Shown piece by piece: positions 16,681 through 23,823 of a DNA stretch of 54,923 bases. The position numbers were made by a program, and so were the translations under genes. The notes beneath the pieces were generated by a model. The model was not told where the DNA came from and searched no databases. It saw nothing but the letters and a program-made list of their open reading frames with translations. Positions within the stretch are counted from its first letter, which is position 1, and every line of letters begins with the position of its first letter. Origin of the DNA: Candidatus Omnitrophota bacterium (GTDB taxonomy: Bacteria; Omnitrophota; Gorgyraeia; Duberdicusellales; 4484-171); contig JAAEQW010000240.1 in NCBI GenBank assembly GCA_024231025.1, forward strand, positions 1 to 54,923, read 5' to 3'.

Positions 16681-18807
16681 ATGAACATTAAAAGTTTAAT
16701 TAAAAGTGGATTGTTGATTATTGCTGTATGTTTTTTTGCTTTGATTTCGTTTGAGGCAAGCGCTTATTATGTAGACACTCGCGATCCGGTAACCAATGAG
16801 CTCTTGGAAAGAGTGTACAAAGATGACGTTACCGATAAAACTACTCGCATTAATACCTATGTTTACGATGGCACGGGTGCTAATATCCGAACTAACTATA
16901 CACGCCAAGATTATGATGCATCAGAAGTCATAACCCAGAGCCGAGCTTACGCCTACAACGAAAGTAATCAGGTTTCCGATTATGTAGATACTCGCTATAG
17001 CGGCGGCAGCGTTGATACAGCTTATGCCTATAGTGGCTATGTTTATCACGACAACGGCACTCGCGAATCTTACACTCGCACGGATACTGACTCCAACGGT
17101 GATACAACCAGAGTTTACACTGAGGCAAGAGATGAATCGAATGTTCGTACTTCTTATGATTGGACAACCTACGATGCAACTAGCGGTAATTCGACTCGCA
17201 ACTATAACGTTACCGCTAATAGTAGCGGGCAAACTACTGCTGTGGTAGATAACCGTTACGATGGTTCTGGTAATCTTGATATTACCTATACTTATGATGG
17301 TTATACCTATCACGACAACGGCACTCGCGAATCTTACACTCGCACGGATACTGACTCCAACGGTGATACAACCAGGGTCTATAGTGAGGCAAGGGATGAA
17401 TCGAATGTTCGTACTTCTTATGATTGGACAACCTACGATGCAACTAGCGGTAATTCGACTCGCAACTATAACGTTACCGCTAATAGTAGCGGGCAAACTA
17501 CTAATGTGGTAGATAATCGTTACGATGGTTCAGGTAATCTTGACACAACATATGCTTATGATGGTTATACCTATCACGCCAATGGTCAACGTGCCACTTA
17601 TACCCGCACGGATTCAAACGGTGATGGAGATACCACAGCAACTCGTAGCTATGATTATAATGACGAAGGCACGATTACCGCTCAAGCTGGTGATACCTAT
17701 GATGCTGCAACTGGCAATAAGACCAGTGATTATTCTTATGGTTACAATGGTGAAGGCGCACGCACTTCGTATGACCGATCAAATTATGATGCCACAACCG
17801 GCAACAAAACTCGAGACTATACCTATGGATACAATGATGCCGGTACACGCACATCTTATGATACTCAATATTACGATGTTGCAACTGGTTTGCAAACTCG
17901 TGATTATAATGCCAGTTACAACGATAGCGGACAAGCCACTGATGTGGTAGATGCTCGTTATGATAGTTCCGGAAATCTTGATAGAACATACACTTACGGT
18001 GGCTATGTTTATAACGATGAAGGGGTTCGCACTGCCTTTGATCGTTCCGATACCGATAGCAGCGGCAGAACCACAGCAACTCACGCCTATGGTTATAATG
18101 ATGAAGGCACACGTACTTCGTATGACCGATCAAATTATGATGCTACAACCGGCAACAAAACTCGAGACTACACCTACGGATATAACGATGACGGTACGCG
18201 CACTTCTTATAATAGCCAATATTATGACAGTGCAACCGGAACAATGACCCGCGATTATGATGCTTCGTACAACAGTAGTGGCCAAGCTACCGGAGTTGTA
18301 GATGCTCGTTATGATGAGGATGGAAATTTAGAACGAACTTATGCTTATAGTGGTTACACCTATCACGAAAATGGTATTCGTGAGGCTTACACCCGAACCG
18401 ACACTAATGCTGACGGAAGTGTTACCAGGATTTACACTGAAACAAGAAACGATGGTAATATTCGCACCGATTATGAGTGGACAACTTATGATCCAAATAC
18501 CGGTGAGTCTATTCGTACTTATGGTACCGATTATGACGATAATGGCCAAAGAACAGCAGTAACCGATGTTCGCTATGGTGATGACGGAGGCATAGATTCT
18601 TATGTTGAGTATCGTTACGACAGCGAAGGCAATCGAAGTATTTATAGTAGATACACCAGAGATGGTTCAGGTAATTTGGTTATAACCTTATGGGAGGGTC
18701 AAGATTTGGAGGAACAGATAAAAAATATTACCGGTTTTTACTATGATCCAGAGAGAGGGTCATTTCTTCCTAAGTATGGGACTTTGCCTCCGGTAGTGGT
18801 GGAATAG
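16681..18807 (+). CDS. Secreted YD/RHS-like tandem repeat protein
   Basis: A signal peptide (MNIKSLIKSGLLIIAVCFFA, cleavage after ASA) is followed by about 640 residues of tyrosine-, aspartate- and glycine-rich repeats such as YDATSGNSTRNYNVTANSSG and YGYNDEGTRTSYD. They resemble the YD repeats of RHS proteins and probably form an extended beta structure outside the inner membrane. At DNA level there are long near-identical repeats with a 264-base period (17047 and 17311) and a 351-base spacing (17771 and 18122). The C-terminus ITGFYYDPERGSFLPKY matches a motif in two neighbouring proteins. ATG 16681 has AGGAGG upstream and opens the signal peptide; the longer frame from 16585 runs through the terminator. 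Expression is probably set by the GEMM riboswitch. Confidence 0.8.
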   Translation: MNIKSLIKSGLLIIAVCFFALISFEASAYYVDTRDPVTNELLERVYKDDVTDKTTRINTYVYDGTGANIRTNYTRQDYDASEVITQSRAYAYNESNQVSDYVDTRYSGGSVDTAYAYSGYVYHDNGTRESYTRTDTDSNGDTTRVYTEARDESNVRTSYDWTTYDATSGNSTRNYNVTANSSGQTTAVVDNRYDGSGNLDITYTYDGYTYHDNGTRESYTRTDTDSNGDTTRVYSEARDESNVRTSYDWTTYDATSGNSTRNYNVTANSSGQTTNVVDNRYDGSGNLDTTYAYDGYTYHANGQRATYTRTDSNGDGDTTATRSYDYNDEGTITAQAGDTYDAATGNKTSDYSYGYNGEGARTSYDRSNYDATTGNKTRDYTYGYNDAGTRTSYDTQYYDVATGLQTRDYNASYNDSGQATDVVDARYDSSGNLDRTYTYGGYVYNDEGVRTAFDRSDTDSSGRTTATHAYGYNDEGTRTSYDRSNYDATTGNKTRDYTYGYNDDGTRTSYNSQYYDSATGTMTRDYDASYNSSGQATGVVDARYDEDGNLERTYAYSGYTYHENGIREAYTRTDTNADGSVTRIYTETRNDGNIRTDYEWTTYDPNTGESIRTYGTDYDDNGQRTAVTDVRYGDDGGIDSYVEYRYDSEGNRSIYSRYTRDGSGNLVITLWEGQDLEEQIKNITGFYYDPERGSFLPKYGTLPPVVVE

Positions 18808-18905
18808 AATTTATTTGTTATAGTTGTGTTTTAATTAAGGTGATTTATAATAAGATGGTAACGTAATATTTTGATGGTCAATGATTTAAACTGTATGGGG
18901 GTGAT

Positions 18906-19187
18906 ATGAAAAAAGTCGTTCTGGTAGTGATAAGTGCGGTGTTTTTGCTAAATGGTTGCAGCAGAGGGCAAAAGGTTCAGTCGAAAATTAAACCGCCGGT
19001 TGAAGATGAAGAAGTAGCACGAATCGAAGAAGAAATGAATCGTGCCGCTAAAGAAATTGACCTAATTGAAAAAGAAGGTCAAAACGTAGTAGATGAGATG
19101 GAAGCTGAAAGTGCGTTAATGGAAAAGACTCAAGAAGTAGACGGTGAAGACATTATTGGTGCAGATGATCACCAGCAAGAACAGTAA
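18906..19187 (+). CDS. Small lipoprotein, acidic coiled coil
   Basis: 93 residues. The N-terminus MKKVVLVVISAVFLLNGC is a lipoprotein signal with lipobox LNGC (Cys 18). The mature part is charged and predicted helical (EDEEVARIEEEMNRAAKEIDLIEKEG...), probably a coiled coil facing the periplasm. ATG 18906 follows GGGGGTGAT. It lies between the YD-repeat gene and the pilin-like genes and probably belongs to the same surface locus. No family recognised. Confidence 0.7.
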   Translation: MKKVVLVVISAVFLLNGCSRGQKVQSKIKPPVEDEEVARIEEEMNRAAKEIDLIEKEGQNVVDEMEAESALMEKTQEVDGEDIIGADDHQQEQ

Positions 19188-19451
19188 GATAAATGGAGGT
19201 GTTAGCTAATAAAAATTGAGTAGGTAATTTAGAGTGGGCTTAATTTTACTATAATAAATAGTATTTTTATTTTTTTGGTACAAAGGCCTTACCTTAATAA
19301 AACCTACCTTTTTGCGGAAATTCTTTTTGTAATAAAGCTTTTTGGTGCTTTTAAAAGAAATGGTTTGTTGCTTTTAGCAGATTGTGCTAAATTAAAAGTA
19401 TCAAAGTGCTATTGCAAAATGATGTCAGCGCTTGCTAAAGGAAGTGTTAAA

Positions 19452-19889
19452 ATGTGTTTTCGAAAGAAATTTTTTACTTTAATTGAATTGGTTATGGTGA
19501 TAGTAATTATCGGGATCATGGCAGCGATTGCTGTGCCAAAATTTATAAACATGAGAAGTGATGCCGAAAATGCTGCTGCACAGGGTACGATTGCTGCCTT
19601 GAGGTCTGTGGCGTACATTTATTATGCGCAATCTGCTACCAATACTTACTTGTGCCATGCTTGTAGTGGTGAACCGGCACAGGAGCAGTATCCTGATGGA
19701 AGCGGTCCTTATTCTTGCAATTCAAATCGAACCGTTGATTACGTTAATCCTGATGATGGTAGCGATTATCCTTGTTTTCCTTGTGATGTAGCGGAATTAA
19801 ACCAATTATTAGCGGCTACATCGGGTTGGGTTCTTTCAAGTGGCACGTGTTATGATTCCTCTAACGGTAGTTTTTATGATTGTCTGTAG
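19452..19889 (+). CDS. Type IV pilin-like protein with atypical cleavage site
   Basis: The N-terminus MCFRKKF-FTLIELVMVIVIIGIM is a type III (pilin/pseudopilin) signal with FTLIELV, including Glu at +5, followed by IAVPKFINMRSDAENAAAQGT. The residue before the expected cut is Phe instead of the usual Gly (codons TTT TTT at 19470-19475), which is unusual for prepilin peptidase. The globular part has paired cysteines (CHAC, CFPC, C near the end). ATG 19452 has AAAGGAAG upstream and begins the leader; the longer frame from 19275 has no family support. 145 aa. A close relative lies at 20488. Confidence 0.8.
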   Translation: MCFRKKFFTLIELVMVIVIIGIMAAIAVPKFINMRSDAENAAAQGTIAALRSVAYIYYAQSATNTYLCHACSGEPAQEQYPDGSGPYSCNSNRTVDYVNPDDGSDYPCFPCDVAELNQLLAATSGWVLSSGTCYDSSNGSFYDCL

Positions 19890-19912
19890 TAATTTTTAAC
19901 GGAGTTTTATTT

Positions 19913-20491
19913 ATGGATAAAAATACAACATTTTCGCGTGAATTTTTGGGAGGGTTATTGATTGGGGCTGTAGCCGCGCTTATTATTTACGCTGTGTTTG
20001 TGTTTTGTTTTTACGATGTTCATTTGCTTTGCCGCCTGCGAGTTGCCGGTGTGCGTTTGCAGGCTGAACAAATCGAGCATGAGGCCGATCATCGATCAAG
20101 TGAAATTTTGCAAACCGAAGAGATGGCAGCTCGCAAAAAGTTATTGGCTGTTCAGGGAAAGTGGGTTTCGCGCCTAGGTAAGGCTCGCGAGGATGGATTA
20201 AGACAATACGTAAAAACTTATTTTCAATATAGTAAAGAGCGTAATGAGGCAAGACTCAATTATAGTGCTTTGATGCAAAGCGCTAAAGAGCGAGCTATTG
20301 GAATAAAAGAAAGCGCGCGCGTTGAAACAAAGGCTCTGATTGATAAGGCAAAAAAAGAAACGAGCTTGGTACCTTTGTTGCTTCGTGGAAAAATGAATCA
20401 AAGATCGATAACGGGTTATTTTTATGACCCCGATACCGGTAGCATTGAGCCTCGCTTGGATCTTCAGTTGAAGATAAAGGAAGAAAAATGA
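19913..20491 (+). CDS. Membrane-anchored coiled-coil protein of the pilin locus
   Basis: 192 residues with one N-terminal membrane segment (FLGGLLIGAVAALIIYAVFVFCF). A long charged helical region follows (about residues 45-160), then a C-terminus RSITGYFYDPDTGSIEPRLD that carries the motif shared with the YD-repeat protein and the protein at 21084. ATG 19913 has GGAG eight bases upstream; an in-frame start at 19880 lies inside the previous gene. The end overlaps the next pilin gene by ATGA. Function not recognised; an assembly or anchoring role in the surface structure is inferred from context. Confidence 0.7.
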   Translation: MDKNTTFSREFLGGLLIGAVAALIIYAVFVFCFYDVHLLCRLRVAGVRLQAEQIEHEADHRSSEILQTEEMAARKKLLAVQGKWVSRLGKAREDGLRQYVKTYFQYSKERNEARLNYSALMQSAKERAIGIKESARVETKALIDKAKKETSLVPLLLRGKMNQRSITGYFYDPDTGSIEPRLDLQLKIKEEK

Positions 20492-20856
20492 AACTGAGAA
20501 AAGGTTTTACAATAATGGAAATAATAATGGTTATGGTGATTCTGGGGATATTGGCTACGATTGCTATTCCTAGGTTTATAAATATGAGAAGAGAAGCGCA
20601 AAATGCCGCGGCCGATGCTAATCTAGGGGCGTTGCGTTCAGCGGCTTCGATTTATTATTCTACAACAGCGATTGAGGATTATAATTATCTTTGCACAGCA
20701 GCTGCTAATAGTTATCGAGATGTTGATGTTGAGGCGCCCTGTTTTCCGGCCGATATTGACGAGCTGGAATCGCTATTAACTTCACCGCCGGAGTGGAATG
20801 GTGCTACGGGGCAGTGTTATGATTCTGAAACTGGTGCGATAGTGGCTTGTAATTAG
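20488..20856 (+). CDS. Type IV pilin-like protein
   Basis: 122 residues. The leader MKLRKG-FTIMEIIMVMVILGILATIAIPRF has the canonical Gly before the cut and Glu at +5. The sequence RFINMRREAQNAAADANLGALRSAASIYYS aligns with the pilin-like protein at 19452, as does the C-terminal part (APCFPADIDELESLL, CYDSETGAIVAC). Translation is coupled to the upstream gene (ATGA at 20488). Likely a pilin or type II secretion pseudopilin. Confidence 0.85.
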   Translation: MKLRKGFTIMEIIMVMVILGILATIAIPRFINMRREAQNAAADANLGALRSAASIYYSTTAIEDYNYLCTAAANSYRDVDVEAPCFPADIDELESLLTSPPEWNGATGQCYDSETGAIVACN

Positions 20857-20876
20857 TTCTGTTTACAACGGCGAAA

Positions 20877-21035
20877 GTTTATAAAAAAGTTAGCGAAAAG
20901 CGTAAAACGAAAAATGCAAAACGATAGCGTAAAATTAAAAATTAATGAGGATGTATTAATTCTGAATATTTTTCGAAAAAATTTTGAATTTTGAATTATG
21001 GTTTTGCGCTTTTAACTTTTAGTTTTTAGCTCTAA
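20877..21035. repeat. AT-rich dispersed repeat with internal complementarity
   Basis: GCAAAACGATAG...GTAAAATT at the 5' side and TTTTGAATTTTGAATTATGG at the 3' side recur around 29018-29145. The two ends can pair (AAAACG, GCAAAAC with GGTTTTGCG), giving a long imperfect hairpin. Confidence 0.55.
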
Positions 21036-21083
21036 TCTTATTAAAATTTTGGTAATGCTGAAAAAATTACTGGGAGGTGCAAA

Positions 21084-21833
21084 ATGAGAAAAGAAAGACA
21101 TCTTCATTTATTGTTGGCTTTTTTTATTCTTTTGATTGGTTTTGGTTGTCAGGGGTTTGCCGCTGATCCATACTCAGATGATGGTCGTACAATTACCGGT
21201 TACTACTACGATCCTGATCAGGGGGTAATGCTTCCACGTTATGATGATCTAAGCCCTACCGAAGTTGAACAGTACCTTTGGTATGTAAAAAATACGGATA
21301 CGGCGACATGGATCAGAAATCTGAAATCTAAACAAATTTTAAGTCTCGACCCGGGTTATATTCCGGTGCTCTCTACAGATCAAATAAGCGCTCTTAAGGA
21401 AGGTAAGTTTAAAAAGCTTTCACAAGAGCAAAGAGATGCGTTGGGTCCTTGGCAAATTGAAGTGATTAATACCAAAAGCGTTAAAATAAGTCACCTTACT
21501 CAGGCGCAAAGAGAGCATTTAACATCTAGCCAGATTCAGGCAATTACTAAAAAAGGACAACTTCGCCATGTTCCGGTTGAAAAGATTCCCAGCATAACCG
21601 TTGCTCAAGTGGCATCGCTTAGAAATAATCATTTTAAAAAGTTTTCTGTTGAACAAAAAGCAGTGCTAACAACTGATCAGGTGCAGGCGATTAACACCGT
21701 GTTGGTTAATGTTAAAACCTTATCCGACGATCAGCTGCATACGCTTACTGATGATCAAGTAACCAATATGAAACAAAAGTTTTACAATAGGGTAAAGGAT
21801 CGCCTTACCCCAGAGCAACAATCATTGAGATAA
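21084..21833 (+). CDS. Secreted protein with tandem L-[ST]-x-[DEQ]-Q repeats
   Basis: A signal peptide (MRKERHLHLLLAFFILLIGF..., cut probably after GFAA; a lipobox-like FGC is also possible) is followed by TITGYYYDPDQGVMLPRYDDL, the motif shared with the proteins ending at 18807 and 20491. The rest is about eight repeats of roughly 20-25 residues such as LSTDQISALKEG, LSQEQRDALGPWQIEVIN, LTQAQREHLTSSQIQAI and LSDDQLHTLTDDQV. The start has GGGAGGTG upstream. 249 aa. Function unknown; probably a periplasmic or surface partner of the pilin-like locus. Confidence 0.72.
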   Translation: MRKERHLHLLLAFFILLIGFGCQGFAADPYSDDGRTITGYYYDPDQGVMLPRYDDLSPTEVEQYLWYVKNTDTATWIRNLKSKQILSLDPGYIPVLSTDQISALKEGKFKKLSQEQRDALGPWQIEVINTKSVKISHLTQAQREHLTSSQIQAITKKGQLRHVPVEKIPSITVAQVASLRNNHFKKFSVEQKAVLTTDQVQAINTVLVNVKTLSDDQLHTLTDDQVTNMKQKFYNRVKDRLTPEQQSLR

Positions 21834-21843
21834 CCAGATAGTA

Positions 21844-21868
21844 GGGTCAGACCTCGAGATGCGAGTTG
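21844..21868 (+). repeat. Left terminal inverted repeat of RAYT-like element
   Basis: 25 bases that are the perfect reverse complement of 22828-22852. They begin GGGTCAGACC and contain TCGAGATGCGAGTTG. GTAG stands at 21841-21844, the tetranucleotide typical of REP elements. A small hairpin (GTTGTC/GACAAC) overlaps its inner end. Confidence 0.85.
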
Positions 21869-21904
21869 TCTTGACAACTAGCTTATAAATGCTAATATGC
21901 CGAC

Positions 21905-22849
21905 ATGGCTAGACCATATCGAATACAAGTTGAAGGCGGATTTTATCATATCACATCGCGCGGCAATGGCCGTAAAAACATCTATAAAAGTGAACGCGAT
22001 TACGAGAAGTTTTTAGAATATCTAGTTGCCGCTAAAGAAAAATTTAAATTCTACGTCCATGCCTATTGCCTGATGACCAACCATTACCACTTGTTTATTG
22101 AAACTACCCAGCCCAACCTATCAAGAATCATGCAATATCTGAATACCTCTTATACCGTCTACTATAACCACAAGCGTAAAAAGAGTGGACATCTGTTTGG
22201 AGGCAGATATAAATCAATATTGGTAGAACAAGATTCATACTATAACCGGCTTACCCGTTACATTCATCTGAATCCAGTGCGCGCTAAAATACTTAAAAAA
22301 CCAGGAGATTATCGTTGGTCCAGCTACAGAGCTTATATCAAAGGCAAAACCAACGGTTGTGTAGATATAACACAAGTAAAACAGCGCCTGACCATGCGCT
22401 TATCTGCTTATCGGTTTTTTGTTGAAACCAACCAAGATAACCCTGATCCTATTAAACAGGCCTACGCTGGGTTTATGCTAGGTTCGGTAAAATTTATCAA
22501 AGATAATCTTAATCAGTTAAAGGCAAAAGTAGAGAATAAAGATTTTGCGCATAAACGGACGATAGAGAATACAACTGAACCGGAACGAATAATTCAGGTA
22601 GTTGCCGAATATTATAAAAAAGAACCTGAGGTGTTATTTAAAGCCAAAAAGAAACCTTTATTGGCTAAAAAGGTAGCGGTATACTTATTAAAGAGAATGA
22701 CTCCACTTACGAATAAGGATATTGGTAGTTGGTTTGGTATAAGTCATTCAGGAGTAAGTTGGCTAGCGCGAGATGTCACAAGGCGGATGGGGGAGAATAG
22801 CAAGATAAAACGTGACGTTACAAAACTCAACTCGCATCTCGAGGTCTGA
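21905..22849 (+). CDS. REP-associated (RAYT-like) Y1 transposase
   Basis: 314 residues. The N-terminal Y1 transposase domain starts MARPYRIQVEGGFYHITSRGNGR, with the HUH motif in NHYHLFIET near residue 60 and the family stretch YIHLNPVRAKI near residue 120. Such enzymes nick single-stranded DNA at REP-type hairpins through a tyrosine. The C-terminal part (RIIQVVAEYYKKEPEVLF... LTNKDIGSWFGISHSGVSWLARDV) resembles the helix-turn-helix of the DnaA C-terminal domain, common in the long subgroup. The stop codon lies inside the right inverted repeat. The unit sits between two secreted-protein genes on the same strand and looks like a complete, recent insertion. Confidence 0.88.
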   Translation: MARPYRIQVEGGFYHITSRGNGRKNIYKSERDYEKFLEYLVAAKEKFKFYVHAYCLMTNHYHLFIETTQPNLSRIMQYLNTSYTVYYNHKRKKSGHLFGGRYKSILVEQDSYYNRLTRYIHLNPVRAKILKKPGDYRWSSYRAYIKGKTNGCVDITQVKQRLTMRLSAYRFFVETNQDNPDPIKQAYAGFMLGSVKFIKDNLNQLKAKVENKDFAHKRTIENTTEPERIIQVVAEYYKKEPEVLFKAKKKPLLAKKVAVYLLKRMTPLTNKDIGSWFGISHSGVSWLARDVTRRMGENSKIKRDVTKLNSHLEV

Positions 22850-22852
22850 CCC
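22828..22852 (+). repeat. Right terminal inverted repeat of RAYT-like element
   Basis: Perfect reverse complement of 21844-21868. It also encodes the last residues and the stop (TGA at 22847-22849) of the transposase. Confidence 0.85.
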
Positions 22853-22870
22853 CATTATCTCTTTATCTCT

Positions 22871-23662
22871 ATGAAAAAGGCAATTTTAATTACCTCAATC
22901 CTTATTGCTTCTTGTGTTGTTGGAGGAGTTTCTTATTCTGTCACATTTGAAGTGCTTCATGAAGCCAGAGAAATTAACGGTATTTTGTTTCCTGTCGGTA
23001 CACGACTAAGAACTGGTTCTCATGGGGAAATTCGTGAAGTAGAAATACCGAGTGAGCAGGCAATAAATGGTATAAAATTTCATAATAGAATAAATTTTTA
23101 TGAATCAGGGTTATTATTCGCGGGTATCTTATCAAAAAATCAGGAGATAAATGGTGTAGAATTCAAAGCAGGGCCTAGTACAGGATTTGCACTAGGAACT
23201 GGCGTAAGTTTTTATGAATCTGGAAGTGTCTTAGGGGGATATTTATCTAGGGATCAAGAAGTGCAAGGGGTTTGGTTTTTAGAAGGAGAATGGCTTGAAT
23301 TCCATGAAAACGGAAAGGTTTTAAGAGGCAAATCGGCTAAAATCCAGAATATCAGAGGGGTGAGTTTCAATAAATACGATACCATAGAAATAAGTAAAAG
23401 TGGTGAGATTTTTTGCAATAAACCTTACGACCAGGGTATTGCTCCAGGAGAAATCGCTATTTATTTTCGCGAGAAAATTAACGAAGATGATGTAGAAGCT
23501 GTTTTAGCTAAGCATGATTCGGTTTTAAAGAAAAGAACGGATAGTATTAATTTCATTCTTATTAGCTGCACGCCAACCCAAGAGCGGAGGATATCAGAAG
23601 AGATAAAGAAAAATCCACTTGTTAGCCACGCAGGGCCTAATGTGTATATTGTTGCGGAGTAA
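22871..23662 (+). CDS. Secreted MORN-like repeat protein with I9-like C-terminal domain
   Basis: A signal peptide (MKKAILITSILIASCVVGG) is followed by about five repeats of roughly 35 residues around INGIxF...FYESGxLxxGxLS, similar to MORN/YwqK-type repeats. The last 65 residues (GEIAIYFREKINEDDVEAVL... KNPLVSHAGPNVYIV) resemble the inhibitor I9/subtilase propeptide-type fold, which usually ends KNPLVxYAEPN. No peptidase domain follows. The start is ATG 22871 with no strong ribosome binding site, 18 bases after the transposon end, so the insertion may have separated it from its promoter. 263 aa. Confidence 0.68.
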   Translation: MKKAILITSILIASCVVGGVSYSVTFEVLHEAREINGILFPVGTRLRTGSHGEIREVEIPSEQAINGIKFHNRINFYESGLLFAGILSKNQEINGVEFKAGPSTGFALGTGVSFYESGSVLGGYLSRDQEVQGVWFLEGEWLEFHENGKVLRGKSAKIQNIRGVSFNKYDTIEISKSGEIFCNKPYDQGIAPGEIAIYFREKINEDDVEAVLAKHDSVLKKRTDSINFILISCTPTQERRISEEIKKNPLVSHAGPNVYIVAE

Positions 23663-23785
23663 TGCTTTGGTTTCGGGAGCAGTTAGCTAACCGTTGATTT
23701 TCTTGCCTTAAAGTAAGTTATGGCGGGTGGATATAATAGTTTGCCTCTGTTGGTTTTTAGTCTGGTCATGTACATATAATTGTCT

Positions 23786-23814
23786 TTGACAGTCTTACCT
23801 ATATCTTATATAAT
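23786..23814 (+). promoter_or_regulatory. Consensus sigma-70 promoter of lysS
   Basis: TTGACA (23786-23791), a 17-base spacer and TATAAT (23809-23814). The expected start of transcription is about 23820-23822, one to three bases before the lysS ATG at 23824. Confidence 0.85.
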
Positions 23815-23823
23815 TTAACACCT

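Noticed and set aside
16921-17496. Minus-strand open frame of 191 codons opposite the YD-repeat gene, and long frames in other + phases (17525-17950)
   Set aside because: They repeat with the same period as the real gene and reflect its repetitive codons; they have no start signals.
16681-18807. RHS/polymorphic toxin
   Set aside because: YD-like repeats are present, but there is no RHS core, no PxxxxDPxGL cleavage signature, no C-terminal toxin domain and no adjacent immunity gene.
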